64,000 nt of DNA from Methylotenera sp. (GTDB taxonomy: Bacteria > Pseudomonadota > Gammaproteobacteria > Burkholderiales > Methylophilaceae): positions 1 to 64,000 of the forward strand of contig JABFQV010000002.1 of the NCBI GenBank assembly GCA_013141495.1, written 5' to 3'. A model generated the notes under the pieces. That model was given only the letters and a program-made list of their open reading frames with translations. It was not told where the DNA came from and made no database searches. Both the position numbers and the translations under genes were made by a program. Positions 52,734 through 63,288 of the stretch are shown here, piece by piece (positions within the stretch are counted from its first letter, which is position 1; each line of letters starts with the position of its first letter).

Positions 52734-53985
52734 TGCATCGACCGACTATAACTCGCAACAGGCGGCTGTTCAAAATGTAACCATATTGGGCGCAACCGGC
52801 ACCATTGGTGTGCAAACACTAGAGGTTATTTCACAACACCCGCAACGTTTTAAAGTGTTTGCTTTAACCGCAAGCACTAACGTCAACAGTTTATTTAAGC
52901 TATGTAAAAAGCATACCCCCCAATATGCAGTGATGTTAGATGCAAATGCCGCGACTGAGTTAACTGCACAACTAAAAGATGCAAATGTTGGCACAATTGT
53001 GTTGCAGGGTGAACATGCATTGAGTGAAGTAGCCGCGCATGAATCGGTGGATGTTGTGATGGCGGCAATTGTTGGCGCGGCTGGGCTGCATCCAGCTATG
53101 GCTGCAGCAAAAGCAGGTAAACGCATATTGCTTGCAAATAAAGAAACGTTAGTTATGGCGGGCAATCTTTTTATGCAGGCGGTAGCCGATGGTGGCGCTA
53201 CTTTGCTCCCCATAGACAGTGAGCATAACGCTATCTTTCAAGTGATGCCAAGTGTAAAACGTGAAAACCTAGCTGACAGCGGCGTGAAGCGCGTTCTACT
53301 AACTGCATCTGGTGGTCCATTTCGTAATGCAAGCCTAGCAGAACTACAAGCTGTGACGCGTGCCCAGGCGTTAAATCATCCTAACTGGGTGATGGGGCCT
53401 AAAATTACAATTGACTCTGCGACGATGATGAATAAAGGATTAGAGGTCATTGAAGCGCATTGGTTATTTAATGCGGCACCATCACAGATTGATGTAGTCA
53501 TACATCCACAAAGCATTATTCACTCTATGGTCGAGTATATTGATGGCAGTGTGTTGGCTCAATTAGGTAATCCTGATATGCGAACGCCTATTGCTTATGG
53601 TTTAGGTTACCCAGATAGACTGCACAGCGGCGTGAGTGGTCTGGATTTAGTAAAAATCGGGCGATTAGATTTTAGTGAACCCGACCCGATACGCTTTCCA
53701 TGCTTACGTTTAGCTTATGAGGCATTAAAAGTGGGCGGCACTGCACCGGCTATTTTAAATGCGGCTAATGAAATAGCGGTAGAGGCGTTCTTGGCAGAGG
53801 AAATCGGTTTTATGGATATTCATGCCATCATTGAGTCTGTTTTGTTGGCATCCCAGATTGACGCTGTGACTTCAATTGAGCAATTGGTGGCGGTTGACGC
53901 CAGCGCGAGGCGGGCTGCAAAAGATTGGCTGAAACACAAGTACTCAAGCATGCCTGCGCAAACTTTAAAAGTGGTGATTAAATAA
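52726..53985 (+). CDS. dxr: 1-deoxy-D-xylulose 5-phosphate reductoisomerase
   Basis: Second enzyme of the MEP isoprenoid pathway, making MEP with NADPH. The ORF-track start at 52708 lies deeper inside cdsA; ATG 52726 (MHNASTDYNSQQ) is preferred and gives 419 aa. The N-terminal extension precedes TILGATGTIGVQTLEVISQHP. LLANKETLVMAG and LLPIDSEHNAIFQ mark the metal and substrate site. The pathway feeds farnesyl-PP for UppS and HpnCDE. The stop overlaps the rseP start (TAATG). Confidence 0.95.
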   Translation: MHNASTDYNSQQAAVQNVTILGATGTIGVQTLEVISQHPQRFKVFALTASTNVNSLFKLCKKHTPQYAVMLDANAATELTAQLKDANVGTIVLQGEHALSEVAAHESVDVVMAAIVGAAGLHPAMAAAKAGKRILLANKETLVMAGNLFMQAVADGGATLLPIDSEHNAIFQVMPSVKRENLADSGVKRVLLTASGGPFRNASLAELQAVTRAQALNHPNWVMGPKITIDSATMMNKGLEVIEAHWLFNAAPSQIDVVIHPQSIIHSMVEYIDGSVLAQLGNPDMRTPIAYGLGYPDRLHSGVSGLDLVKIGRLDFSEPDPIRFPCLRLAYEALKVGGTAPAILNAANEIAVEAFLAEEIGFMDIHAIIESVLLASQIDAVTSIEQLVAVDASARRAAKDWLKHKYSSMPAQTLKVVIK

Positions 53986-55352
53986 TGTTAACTGCTTTAG
54001 CTTTTATATTTACCATAGGCTTGCTGGTCACAGTCCATGAGTATGGTCACTTTCAAGTTGCCAGATGGTGTGGCGTCAAAGTGTTAAAGTTTTCAGTGGG
54101 TTTCGGCAAGCCGTTATGGTGTAAAAAGTTTGGTGCAGATCAAACGGAATTTGTCATTGCAGCGATTCCATTAGGTGGCTACGTGAAAATGTTGGGTGAA
54201 GATCAATTTAGCCAAGATGAAACGTTTGTGAGTCATGATATGACACGTGCGCTAAATCGACAAAGCGTGGGTAAGCGCATGGCTATTGTGTTGGCAGGGC
54301 CGTTAGCAAACTTATTATTGGCGATCATCCTTTATTGGCTATTGTTTATGATGGGCGTGGTGGGGCTGAAACCTATTGTCGGCAATGTGGTTGAGCATAG
54401 CCCCGCAGCCGCTACCCACATCAGTTCTGGTGATGTCATTCAAAAAATTAACAATAAAGATGTTGCTACCTGGCAAGATGTACGCTGGCTGTTGCTACAA
54501 GACTCATTGAAAAATAAGCAGGTAGAGATTCAGGCAATCAACGCTAAAAATGAAATGCATGTATATCAAATTGATGTATCAACGCTTGATTATGACGACG
54601 CTAAGCAGGATATTTTAGAAAAGTTAGGCTTAACCATTTATCGCCCTGAGATGCCTGCCATCGTCGGTGAAATTGCAAACAATAGTCCTGCACAAAGCGC
54701 GGGGTTAAAGCCGAATGATTTAGTATTGGCGATCAATCAAAATAAAGTCAGTACTTGGGAGTTTTTTGTACAGGAGATTCAACAGCACCCTGATGTAAAT
54801 ATTGATATTTTAGTGCAACGTGATGCAGAGGAAATCAACATTCGCGTTAAACCTGATGCTGTCGTTGAAAATGGTAAGACAATCGGGCGGATAGGCGCAG
54901 CATTCAAAATTGGTCAAACTGAGCTGGATCAGTTTTTAGTTACTAGCCATTATTCAGTGGCTGGCGCGCTGGTTAAAGCCGTAGAGAAAACTTGGGACAC
55001 GGCAATATTTAGCTTAAAAATGCTAGGCAACATGTTGGTGGGGCAGGTGTCATGGAAAGGCATGAGCGGACCGGTAACCATTGCCAGTTATGCTGGGCAA
55101 AGTGCAAATATGGGCATTAAAGTGTTTATTGGCTTTTTAGCACTGATTAGTATCAGTATAGGTGTGTTAAATCTATTACCTATTCCCATATTAGACGGCG
55201 GTCATTTCATGTATTATATGGTTGAATTTTTTACAAAAAAACCAGTATCTGAAGCGGTGATGAATTTTGGTCAAAAAGTAGGCTTCATTTTGCTTGGTAG
55301 CATCATGGTTTTAGCGCTTTATAATGATATAAACAGATTAACGACAGGCTGA
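53985..55352 (+). CDS. rseP: Site-2 zinc metalloprotease RseP
   Basis: An intramembrane protease that in other bacteria cleaves the anti-sigma factor RseA during envelope stress and removes leftover signal peptides. The 455-aa protein has the HExxH zinc site in TVHEYGHFQVARW (about 17-29) in its first helix. Two PDZ-like regions follow, and the second metal motif is NLLPIPILDGGHF in a C-terminal helix. It starts inside the dxr stop codon and is followed 4 bp later by bamA. Confidence 0.96.
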   Translation: MLTALAFIFTIGLLVTVHEYGHFQVARWCGVKVLKFSVGFGKPLWCKKFGADQTEFVIAAIPLGGYVKMLGEDQFSQDETFVSHDMTRALNRQSVGKRMAIVLAGPLANLLLAIILYWLLFMMGVVGLKPIVGNVVEHSPAAATHISSGDVIQKINNKDVATWQDVRWLLLQDSLKNKQVEIQAINAKNEMHVYQIDVSTLDYDDAKQDILEKLGLTIYRPEMPAIVGEIANNSPAQSAGLKPNDLVLAINQNKVSTWEFFVQEIQQHPDVNIDILVQRDAEEINIRVKPDAVVENGKTIGRIGAAFKIGQTELDQFLVTSHYSVAGALVKAVEKTWDTAIFSLKMLGNMLVGQVSWKGMSGPVTIASYAGQSANMGIKVFIGFLALISISIGVLNLLPIPILDGGHFMYYMVEFFTKKPVSEAVMNFGQKVGFILLGSIMVLALYNDINRLTTG

Positions 55353-55356
55353 TTGA

Positions 55357-57690
55357 ATGGCGATTCAAAATTTGAAGCACTCAAAAATTAAAAATTTAAA
55401 ACTAAAATCTATGTTGCTGATAGTTTCCGGCTTATATGCCGGTAGTGTTTTGGCGCTTGAACCATTTGTGGTCAAAGATATTCGCGTAGAGGGAATTCAG
55501 CGTACAGAGGCGGGAACAGTGTTTAGTTACTTGCCTGTTAAAGTGGGCGAGACCATGGATGATGAGCTTGCGTCTGTTGCGATTAAATCTCTTTATAACA
55601 CCGGGTTTTTTAAAGATGTTCGTATTGAAGCAGAAAATGACGTCCTAATCGTGACCGTGCAAGAGCGTTCAGCCATTGCTCAAATTGACTTTAGCGGCAA
55701 CAAATCTTTCCCGACTGACAAAATGAAGGAAGGCTTAAAGCAGATTGGGCTTGCTGAAGGTCAGATTTTTGATAAATCTCAATTAGATCGTGCCGAACAA
55801 GAGGTTAAGCGCCAATATTTATCACAAGGTAAATATGGCGCCACCGTAAAAACGGTTGTATCCCCATTAGAGCGTAATCGCGTCGCCGTACGTTTTGATA
55901 TTGAAGAAGGTGCGGTTTCAAAAATCCGCGACATCAACATCGTAGGTAATCAAGCATTTACCATGGATGATTTACGCGCACAGTTTTTATTAACAACCCC
56001 TAACTGGATGAGTTGGTGGAATAAAGACGATCAATATTCTAAACAAAAACTAAATGCTGACTTAGAAACGTTGCGGTCTTTTTATATGAACCAAGGCTAC
56101 CTTGAGTTTAATATTGATTCCACACAAGTTTCCATCACCCCTGACAAAAAAGATATTTACATTACAGTGAATATTACGGAAGGTGAAAAATATACGATCT
56201 CAGAAGTCAAATTAGCTGGCGAGACACTAGTGCCTGAAGATGAGTTACGCCAGTTGATGCAAGTGCAGGCGGGTGATACTTTTAGTCGCGAAAAAGTAAC
56301 GCAAACCAGCAAAGCCATTAGTGATAGATTAAGTAACGATGGTTATGCATTTGCAAACGTTAATCCGGTACCTGAAATCAATAAAGAGTTACATACTGCA
56401 TCATTCACCTTTTTTGTGGATCCAGGTAAACGTGTATATGTCCGCCGTATTAACATTGTGGGTAACACACGTACCCGAGATGAAGTGGTACGCCGTGAAG
56501 TACGTCAGTTAGAATCTGCATGGTACGCCTCCAACAAAATCAATCGCTCTAAAGAACGTATCACGCGCACAGACTTTTTCTCTGATGTAAATGTAGAAAC
56601 GCCTGCGGTACCAGGCACGGCAGATCAAGTTGATTTAAATATCAGTGTGACTGAAAAATCTACCGGTAGCGTGCAGTTTGGTGCAGGTTTATCAAGTAGC
56701 GAAGGTGTGGTGTTCGGCATTACCGTCAACCAAAATAACTTTTTAGGTACCGGTAACCGTGTAAGTGCACAGGTGAATACGGGTAAAGTTAACACAACTT
56801 ACTCACTGTCTTATACCGACCCTTATTTTACCCCTGATGGCGTAAGTCGTGGCATTGATGTTTACCGGCGCGATGTGAATACCAGTTCGCTTAGTATTGG
56901 TAGTTATAATACGTCTTCTTATGGAGGCGGTGTCAGGTTTGGCATCCCAATTAATGAGCGTGATGGGTTTAACTTTGGCTTGGCCGCTGATTTTACAAAA
57001 GTTGATTTAACTACCAATAGCCCTCAGCAATATCGTGATTTTTGTAATAACAGCAACGGTTGCACCAGTAACTCTCTGGTGGCAAGTGCAGGCTGGAGTC
57101 ATGACTCCAGAAACAGCATCATGTTTACCACGAACGGCGTTTTGCAAAGGCTTACTGGTGAAGTTTCATTGCCAGTATTGGATTTAGAATACTATAAAAT
57201 TGATTACAAACATGCTTGGTTTAAAGAAATTTATACAGGCTTTACCTTTATGCTGAATGGTGAGATTGGTTACGCTGACGCTTATGGCAGCAAAAATTAT
57301 CCGTTCTTTAAAAACTTTTTTATGGGTGGCGTCAATTCAGTGCGTGGTTATGATAATGGTTCACTCGGCCCTCGTAATACAGATGCAGTTACAGGTCAGA
57401 ATTTTGCAGTAGGCGGCACTAAGCGTCTGTTAGGCAATGCTGAGTTGTTCCTTCCAATTCCGGGTTTAAAAGACTCGAAACAATTTAGGTTAAGTGCATT
57501 TTTGGACGCCGGTAATGTATTTGGTAAAGATGACTCTTACAGCATAGGTGAGCTACGCTACTCAACAGGCTTAGGACTTAGCTGGTTATCTCCGTTTGGG
57601 CCATTAAAACTGGTTTATGCTAAACCTTTAAATAGTCAATCTGGTGATAATACGCAAACCATACAGTTCCAGCTTGGGCAACAATTTTAG
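55357..57690 (+). CDS. bamA: Outer membrane protein assembly factor BamA
   Basis: The Omp85 channel that folds beta-barrel proteins into the outer membrane. The 777-aa protein has a signal peptide ending at VLALEP, then five POTRA domains (first [24 protein letters not shown]) and a C-terminal 16-strand barrel. The barrel has the lid-lock [13 protein letters not shown], where the family has VRGF/Y. The C-terminal residue is Phe (QLGQQF), the usual outer-membrane signal. It is flanked by rseP and skp as in many proteobacteria. Confidence 0.97.
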   Translation: MAIQNLKHSKIKNLKLKSMLLIVSGLYAGSVLALEPFVVKDIRVEGIQRTEAGTVFSYLPVKVGETMDDELASVAIKSLYNTGFFKDVRIEAENDVLIVTVQERSAIAQIDFSGNKSFPTDKMKEGLKQIGLAEGQIFDKSQLDRAEQEVKRQYLSQGKYGATVKTVVSPLERNRVAVRFDIEEGAVSKIRDINIVGNQAFTMDDLRAQFLLTTPNWMSWWNKDDQYSKQKLNADLETLRSFYMNQGYLEFNIDSTQVSITPDKKDIYITVNITEGEKYTISEVKLAGETLVPEDELRQLMQVQAGDTFSREKVTQTSKAISDRLSNDGYAFANVNPVPEINKELHTASFTFFVDPGKRVYVRRINIVGNTRTRDEVVRREVRQLESAWYASNKINRSKERITRTDFFSDVNVETPAVPGTADQVDLNISVTEKSTGSVQFGAGLSSSEGVVFGITVNQNNFLGTGNRVSAQVNTGKVNTTYSLSYTDPYFTPDGVSRGIDVYRRDVNTSSLSIGSYNTSSYGGGVRFGIPINERDGFNFGLAADFTKVDLTTNSPQQYRDFCNNSNGCTSNSLVASAGWSHDSRNSIMFTTNGVLQRLTGEVSLPVLDLEYYKIDYKHAWFKEIYTGFTFMLNGEIGYADAYGSKNYPFFKNFFMGGVNSVRGYDNGSLGPRNTDAVTGQNFAVGGTKRLLGNAELFLPIPGLKDSKQFRLSAFLDAGNVFGKDDSYSIGELRYSTGLGLSWLSPFGPLKLVYAKPLNSQSGDNTQTIQFQLGQQF

Positions 57691-57701
57691 TGTAGCTAAT
57701 G

Positions 57702-57731
57702 TTGATCACAAGTCTTATGGCATAATATAAA
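57702..57731 (+). promoter_or_regulatory. Candidate skp promoter
   Basis: TTGATC (57702-57707), an 18-nt spacer and TATAAA (57726-57731) lie between bamA and skp. Readthrough from bamA is also possible, as no terminator is visible. Confidence 0.45.
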
Positions 57732-57765
57732 CGTTAAATGCATTGTTGGTTTTAGGAGAATTTAA

Positions 57766-58269
57766 TTGAGTAAAATTTTGAAAAGTTTGATGCTGGCGAC
57801 TTTAGTGACGCTTGCAACTAGCACGCAAGCAGCAGAGTTAAAGGTTGGCTATGTACAGGTTGATAAAATTCTGCAAGATGCACCGCAAACTGCAGAAAGT
57901 GGCAAAAAGCTTGAGCGCGAGTTTAGTCCTCGCTCGCAAGAGCTAGATCGCATGGCAAAGCAGATTAAAGATTTAGAAACCGTTTTGGACAAAGAAGGCT
58001 TAACGCTCTCAGAGGCTGAGCGTCGCAATAAAGAGCGTGATGTACAAAACATTAAAATTGAATTTCAACGTAAGCAGCGTGAGTTGCGTGAAGACATCAA
58101 TCTGCGTAAAAATGAAGAGCTTGGTAGCTTACAAGATCGCATCAATAAGGCCGTACAATCAGTGTCTGAAGCTGAGGGGTATGATTTAGTGGTGTATAGC
58201 GGTGTTGCGTTTGCCAGCAAAAAGATAGATATAACAGATAAAGTGTTAAAAACGTTAGGTAAAAAATAG
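57766..58269 (+). CDS. skp: Periplasmic chaperone Skp/OmpH family
   Basis: Skp holds unfolded outer-membrane proteins on their way to BamA. The 167-aa protein starts at TTG 57766 with AGGAGA upstream. A signal peptide (MLATLVTLATSTQAAE) is followed by LKVGYVQVDKILQDAP and a long charged coiled-coil region (EAERRNKERDVQNIKIEFQ), the tentacles of the jellyfish fold. It is a direct functional partner of the preceding bamA. Confidence 0.92.
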   Translation: MSKILKSLMLATLVTLATSTQAAELKVGYVQVDKILQDAPQTAESGKKLEREFSPRSQELDRMAKQIKDLETVLDKEGLTLSEAERRNKERDVQNIKIEFQRKQRELREDINLRKNEELGSLQDRINKAVQSVSEAEGYDLVVYSGVAFASKKIDITDKVLKTLGKK

Positions 58270-58317
58270 TTGAGTGAGTTTAGTATTAAAGCCGCTATAG
58301 CTAAATGCGTTTGATCA

Positions 58318-59355
58318 ATGAGTAAGCAATACTCGCTTGATGATATTGCCAAAGCCTTAGGCGGTTTTGTGATGGGTGATGGCACCACGTTAATATCACG
58401 TGTTGCCTCTATTGCCAATGCTAAAACCGGTGATATTAGCTTTATTAATGATACCAAGTATGAAAAATCACTGGCATTAACTAATGCTAGCGCTTGTATA
58501 TTAAAAGAAAAATACAAAAACCTAACGAACCTGCCTAAAATTATCGTTGATGATCCTTATGCTTATTTTGCAAAAGTATCAGGCTTATTGAACCCGCCAG
58601 CCGCAATCAAGTTAGGTGTTTCTGTTACTGCTGTTATAGATACGTCAGCTCAAATTCCGGCATCATGCAGTGTAGGTGCCTTAGCGGTTATTGGTGAAAA
58701 TGTAGTCCTTGGTGAAAACGTTGTGATTGGGTCTGGTTGCGTTATCGAAAACGACGTTACAATTGCAAGCCATACCCGTTTAGAGCCTCATGTAACGGTT
58801 AAGCACCACTGCGAAATTGGTGAACATTGCCATATATTTTCAGGTGCAGTGATCGGTTCAGATGGCTTTGGTTATGCAGAAGAGGCTGGACACTGGCTAA
58901 AAATTCCGCAAGTTGGCCGCGCAATACTGCATGCACATGTCGATGTCGGTGCTAATACTACGATAGATCGTGGCGCGCTGGATGATACGATTATCGAAGA
59001 GGGCGTAAAGCTTGATAATTTGGTTCAAATTGGGCATAACTGTATGATCGGTGCGCATACAGTCATTGCTGGCTGTGTTGGCATTGCTGGCAGTGCACGT
59101 GTTGGTCGGCATTGTAAAATAGGTGGAGCTGCCATGGTTTTAGGGCATTTGCAAATTGCTGATCATGTGACTATTTCACCGGGCAGCATGATTACACGCT
59201 CTTTGACAACCGCTGACACCTATACCGCATTGATGCCGTTTCAAACCCATAAGGCGTGGTTGAATACAGCTGCAAAAATCCGTCACTTAGATGAACTTGC
59301 AGCTAAAATTAAACAACTTGAAAAAGAGGTTGCATTGTTAAAATCCAAACAATGA
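58318..59355 (+). CDS. lpxD: UDP-3-O-(3-hydroxyacyl)glucosamine N-acyltransferase
   Basis: Third step of lipid A synthesis. The 345-aa protein has the N-terminal uridine-binding domain (SLDDIAKALGGFVMGDGT) and a left-handed beta-helix of hexapeptide repeats (VIGENVVLGENVVIGSGC). The catalytic His region is in CHIFSGAVIGSDGFGYAEE. A C-terminal helix closes it (LAAKIKQLEKEVALL). It lies between skp and fabZ. Confidence 0.96.
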   Translation: MSKQYSLDDIAKALGGFVMGDGTTLISRVASIANAKTGDISFINDTKYEKSLALTNASACILKEKYKNLTNLPKIIVDDPYAYFAKVSGLLNPPAAIKLGVSVTAVIDTSAQIPASCSVGALAVIGENVVLGENVVIGSGCVIENDVTIASHTRLEPHVTVKHHCEIGEHCHIFSGAVIGSDGFGYAEEAGHWLKIPQVGRAILHAHVDVGANTTIDRGALDDTIIEEGVKLDNLVQIGHNCMIGAHTVIAGCVGIAGSARVGRHCKIGGAAMVLGHLQIADHVTISPGSMITRSLTTADTYTALMPFQTHKAWLNTAAKIRHLDELAAKIKQLEKEVALLKSKQ

Positions 59356-59426
59356 ACAAAATCAATGTCCTAATTAAATAGAAATACGCTTAACGCACTA
59401 AGCTTTGAAATTATACCGAGATAAAA

Positions 59427-59894
59427 ATGACAAACACAACCACCTCTACTAGCATGGATATCCATGAAATTTTAGAACATCTACCACATCGCTATCCATT
59501 TGTTTTGGTTGACCGTGTAGTGTCTTTAGAGTTGGGTAAAGAAATCACCGCAATTAAAAACGTCAGTGTTAATGAGCCTTATTTTCCAGGGCATTTCCCT
59601 TATCATCCAGTGATGCCGGGGGTGTTGATTGTTGAGGCTATGGCGCAAGCTGCAGCAATTTTATCTTTTAAAACCATGAACGCAAAACCGAATGATGATT
59701 CTGTTTATTATTTTGCTGGGATTGACAGCGCGCGCTTTAAAAAACCGGTTTCTCCGGGCGACCAAATCGTCTTGAATGTTAAAATAGACCGTATTTTAAA
59801 AGGTATTTGGAAGTATTCAGGCGTGGCAAGAGTCGATGGCGTTATCGTTGCTGAGGCGCAAATGATGTGCATATTAAAAGCGATTGAGAAATAG
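59427..59894 (+). CDS. fabZ: 3-hydroxyacyl-ACP dehydratase FabZ
   Basis: Dehydrates 3-hydroxyacyl-ACP in fatty acid elongation, competing with lipid A synthesis for the same precursor. The 155-aa hotdog protein has [13 protein letters not shown] and the catalytic pair in [20 protein letters not shown] (His about 56, Glu about 70). The usual lpxD-fabZ-lpxA-lpxB order is kept. Confidence 0.97.
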   Translation: MTNTTTSTSMDIHEILEHLPHRYPFVLVDRVVSLELGKEITAIKNVSVNEPYFPGHFPYHPVMPGVLIVEAMAQAAAILSFKTMNAKPNDDSVYYFAGIDSARFKKPVSPGDQIVLNVKIDRILKGIWKYSGVARVDGVIVAEAQMMCILKAIEK

Positions 59895-60052
59895 ATCTGT
59901 AACTAACAACCGCCAGCAATAAGATCGTACTGGATGACCTTAGTATTTATTAAGCAAGGCTTAATCAAACAAGTGCTTATTAAATCAGTATCGAAACAAA
60001 AACAAGCCAAATAAAAACAAGTATCAAGTGAAATAACCCAGTGAATCAAATC

Positions 60053-60835
60053 ATGCCAATTGTAAAAATCCATCCGACAGCTATCATAGACCCTTCGGCA
60101 GAGCTCGATTCTAGCGTTGTGGTGGGCGCATATAGCGTAATCGGACCTAATGTAAAAATAGATGCTGGTACTAACATTGCTAGCCATGTGGCGGTGAATG
60201 GCCCAACTACCATAGGCAAAAATAACCAAATTTTTCAGTTTTCATCTCTAGGCGAAGCGCCGCAAGATAAAAAATATAAAGGTGAACCTACGCTATTAGA
60301 AATAGGTGACAACAATACTATCCGTGAGTTTTGTACGTTTAATCGTGGTACGGTACAAGACAAAGGCACTACAAAAATTGGTAACGATAATTGGATTATG
60401 GCTTATGTACATATCGCCCATGATTGCCAAATTGGTAATTATACAATTTTTGCCAACAACTCCTCTCTTGCCGGGCATGTAGATGTGGATGATTATGCGA
60501 TTTTAGGTGGTTTCACGCTGATACATCAGTTTTGTAAAATTGGTTCACATATCATCACGGCAGTTGGTTCTGTAGTATTTAAAGATATTCCACCTTATGT
60601 GACGGCTGCCGGTTACGATGCAAAACCGCATGGTATCAATGCCGAAGGTTTAAAACGTCGCGGTTTTTCAGCCGATAGCATTTTGCAAATAAAGCGTGCT
60701 TATAAAGTTTTATATCGTAAAGGGTTTACCTTGGACGAAGCAAAACTTGAGCTTGCCGCCATGCAGCTCAAAACACCAGAAATCAAATTATTGTCTGATT
60801 TCTTGGATGTTTCTACGCGCGGCATTGTCCGCTAA
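60053..60835 (+). CDS. lpxA: UDP-N-acetylglucosamine acyltransferase
   Basis: First step of lipid A synthesis. The ORF track opens at GTG 60041; ATG 60053 (MPIVKIHPTAIIDPSAEL) matches the family start better, giving 260 aa, though neither has a strong Shine-Dalgarno sequence. It has beta-helix hexapeptide repeats, the GEAPQDKKYKGEPT stretch, FNRGTVQ, and the catalytic His region YVHIAHDCQIGN. The C-terminal helices follow from GINAEGLKRRGFS. It lies 12 bp upstream of lpxB. Confidence 0.95.
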   Translation: MPIVKIHPTAIIDPSAELDSSVVVGAYSVIGPNVKIDAGTNIASHVAVNGPTTIGKNNQIFQFSSLGEAPQDKKYKGEPTLLEIGDNNTIREFCTFNRGTVQDKGTTKIGNDNWIMAYVHIAHDCQIGNYTIFANNSSLAGHVDVDDYAILGGFTLIHQFCKIGSHIITAVGSVVFKDIPPYVTAAGYDAKPHGINAEGLKRRGFSADSILQIKRAYKVLYRKGFTLDEAKLELAAMQLKTPEIKLLSDFLDVSTRGIVR

Positions 60836-60847
60836 GTATTCTCAGCT

Positions 60848-61981
60848 ATGGTTAGAATCGGCATTGTGGCAGGAGAAGCCTCCGGTGATTTGCTTGGCAG
60901 TCACTTGATTCAGGCATTAAAACAAAAACGCGCGGATATTGAATTCGTAGGTATTGCTGGCCCAAAAATGATGCGTGAAGGCGCAATGTCACTTTTCCCA
61001 ATCGAGCGCTTATCGGTACGCGGCTATGTTGAAGTGATTAGGCATCTTTGGGGTTTGCTTAAACTACGCCGTCAATTACTCAACCATTTTTTAAGTAATC
61101 CCCCCGATATATTTATTGGCATTGATGCACCTGATTTTAATTTTTGGCTAGAAAAAAAGCTTAAAAATAAAGGCATTAAAACCATCCACTATGTCAGTCC
61201 ATCTATTTGGGCCTGGCGCAAAAATCGCATCAAAAAAATTAAAAAAGCTGTCACTCAAGTGCTAGCTTTGTTTCCATTTGAGCCCGTTTTATATCAAGCA
61301 GAGAACATTCCAGTTAGCTATGTTGGGCATCCCTTAGCAGACATATTGCCAATGGAGCCAGATGTTGCAGGTGCGCGCCAAGTTTTAAAGTTAGAAGATT
61401 CAGACCTAGTGATTGCTATGTTGCCTGGCAGTCGCCAAAGTGAAGTTGAAGCACATGCAGATTTGTTTGTACAAACGGCTAAGTACATTTATGCAGATCA
61501 CCCCAAAGCAATATTTTTGGTGCCTTTAATTACGCGTGAAACACGTCATATTTTTGAACTGGCAATTTTTAATGAGCCCGAATCATTACCAATTCAGCTA
61601 CTATTTGGACATGCACATGACGCTATGGAAGCGGCCGATGTGGTGATAGTAGCCTCTGGCACGGCAACGCTAGAAGCGGCGCTACTTAAAAAGCCGATGG
61701 TCATTACTTATCGTATGTCTAAGTTAAGCTGGCAATTACTTAAGCGCATGCGCTTGCAGCCTTATGTTGGCTTGCCCAACATATTGGCAGGTAAGCTTAT
61801 CGTGCCTGAATTGCTGCAAGATGATGCAACGCCCGAAAAGTTGGCCGCAGCGGCTCTAATGCTGATTACTGATAAAACCAAACTTGCGGAAATAAAAACA
61901 GCGTTTATAGCGATTCATCACAGCTTACGTCAAAATACAGCTGAAAAAGCAGCTATTGCAATTCTTGCACATTTGGCATGA
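60848..61981 (+). CDS. lpxB: Lipid-A-disaccharide synthase
   Basis: Joins UDP-2,3-diacylglucosamine and lipid X to make the lipid A disaccharide at the inner membrane. The 377-aa GT-B enzyme has [20 protein letters not shown], the [17 protein letters not shown] block and [10 protein letters not shown] near the donor site. Its stop overlaps the rnhB start by 4 bp. Confidence 0.96.
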   Translation: MVRIGIVAGEASGDLLGSHLIQALKQKRADIEFVGIAGPKMMREGAMSLFPIERLSVRGYVEVIRHLWGLLKLRRQLLNHFLSNPPDIFIGIDAPDFNFWLEKKLKNKGIKTIHYVSPSIWAWRKNRIKKIKKAVTQVLALFPFEPVLYQAENIPVSYVGHPLADILPMEPDVAGARQVLKLEDSDLVIAMLPGSRQSEVEAHADLFVQTAKYIYADHPKAIFLVPLITRETRHIFELAIFNEPESLPIQLLFGHAHDAMEAADVVIVASGTATLEAALLKKPMVITYRMSKLSWQLLKRMRLQPYVGLPNILAGKLIVPELLQDDATPEKLAAAALMLITDKTKLAEIKTAFIAIHHSLRQNTAEKAAIAILAHLA

Positions 61982-62580
61982 GTAGGCCGTGGTTAATTTG
62001 CGGTGTAGATGAAGCCGGACGCGGGCCACTCGCTGGCGCTGTATATGCGGCAGCCGTGATACTTAACCCGGATAGGCCGATTCAGGGCTTGGCGGACTCC
62101 AAAAAACTCAGTGAAAAAAAGCGTGATGCGCTTGCAATAGAAATTAAACAGCATGCTTTAGCGTGGGCGATAGCCAGCAGTAGCGTAGAAGAGATTGATC
62201 ATATCAACATCCTGCAGGCTAGCTTACTTGCCATGAAGCGCGCGATTGAAGCGATGCAGGCGCAATTTGATATTGCACCTGAGTTAGGTGCAATTTTAGT
62301 GCAGGTGGATGGCAATCAATGCCCTAAAATCAGCTTGCCATGCGAGGCGATTATAAAAGGCGACAGCAAAGTTCAAGCTATTTCTGCGGCTTCGATCCTA
62401 GCTAAAACAGCGCGTGATGCAGAGCTGTATGTTTTAGATAAACAATATCCGCTCTATGGTTTTGCGCAACATAAAGGCTACCCCACAGCTGCACATGTGG
62501 CCTTGTTGCAGCAACATGGTGTGTCAGCCATACATAGGCGTAGCTATGCGCCAGTAAAAAGGCTTTTACTAAGCCAATAA
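61978..62580 (+). CDS. rnhB: Ribonuclease HII
   Basis: Degrades RNA in RNA:DNA hybrids, including single ribonucleotides misincorporated in DNA. The 200-aa protein has [23 protein letters not shown] with the DE active-site pair, [11 protein letters not shown] and the later catalytic Asp in [12 protein letters not shown]. It overlaps lpxB by 4 bp at the start, and its last 12 bp overlap the convergent methyltransferase gene. Confidence 0.96.
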   Translation: MSRPWLICGVDEAGRGPLAGAVYAAAVILNPDRPIQGLADSKKLSEKKRDALAIEIKQHALAWAIASSSVEEIDHINILQASLLAMKRAIEAMQAQFDIAPELGAILVQVDGNQCPKISLPCEAIIKGDSKVQAISAASILAKTARDAELYVLDKQYPLYGFAQHKGYPTAAHVALLQQHGVSAIHRRSYAPVKRLLLSQ

Positions 62581-63288
62581 TAAAAATACCGTCGGTTTTT
62601 TGTGTAAATCTGGCAACGTGGTTTGCTTCCACTCTTTAATCCGTTTAGTCACTATATATTCGTCCGACAGGCTGATATTGCACGCAATACACAACCTTGT
62701 TTCACTTTGACAGTTGGCGAGTATGTCCTCTAGCATGTGCTGGTTGCGGTAGGGTGTTTCAATAAATAGTTGCGTTTCTTGTGCGTATTTTGATTGTTTT
62801 TCAATGTCTTTAAGCTGTGTAATGCGTGCGGCTTTATCACTAGGTAAATAACCAAAAAAGGTAAAGCGTTGACCGTTTAGGCCGCTAGCCATTAGGCTGA
62901 GTAGAATAGACGAAGGCCCCACCAAAGGTGCAACGCGTATGCCTTTTTGATGTGCTAACGCTGCAAGTTTTGCGCCAGGGTCTGCAATGCCGGGGCAACC
63001 TGCTTCACTCATTAGACCTATATCTTTACCTGCCATTAAACTGCCCAGTAGTGCGGGTAAGTCTTTATCTGCGGTGTGTTCATTCAGGGTTTTGAGCACA
63101 AGCTCACGGATGGGTTTGCTATGCTTGATAGTGCCTAAAAAGTGGCGCGCAGTTTTTTCATTCTCAACGATAAATTCGTCCAGTTGTTGCGCAATAGTGA
63201 CTACATCAGGCGGCAACACTTTGGCAATGTTATCATCACCAAGCGTGACGGGGATAAAATACAGTGTGCCGAGTTTGTGGTTAGTCAT
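62569..63288 (-). CDS. RsmI-like/tetrapyrrole-methylase-family SAM methyltransferase
   Basis: A 239-aa protein of the tetrapyrrole methylase fold, which in RsmI methylates C1402 of 16S rRNA. The N-terminus [14 protein letters not shown] and the [37 protein letters not shown] block match the fold. The sequence is shorter than classic RsmI (about 280 aa), and the first motif differs from the usual VATPIGN. It is a divergent relative, so I give no gene symbol. It overlaps rnhB by 12 bp convergently and the DUF4139 stop by one base. Confidence 0.87.
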   Translation of the reverse strand: MTNHKLGTLYFIPVTLGDDNIAKVLPPDVVTIAQQLDEFIVENEKTARHFLGTIKHSKPIRELVLKTLNEHTADKDLPALLGSLMAGKDIGLMSEAGCPGIADPGAKLAALAHQKGIRVAPLVGPSSILLSLMASGLNGQRFTFFGYLPSDKAARITQLKDIEKQSKYAQETQLFIETPYRNQHMLEDILANCQSETRLCIACNISLSDEYIVTKRIKEWKQTTLPDLHKKPTVFLLLA

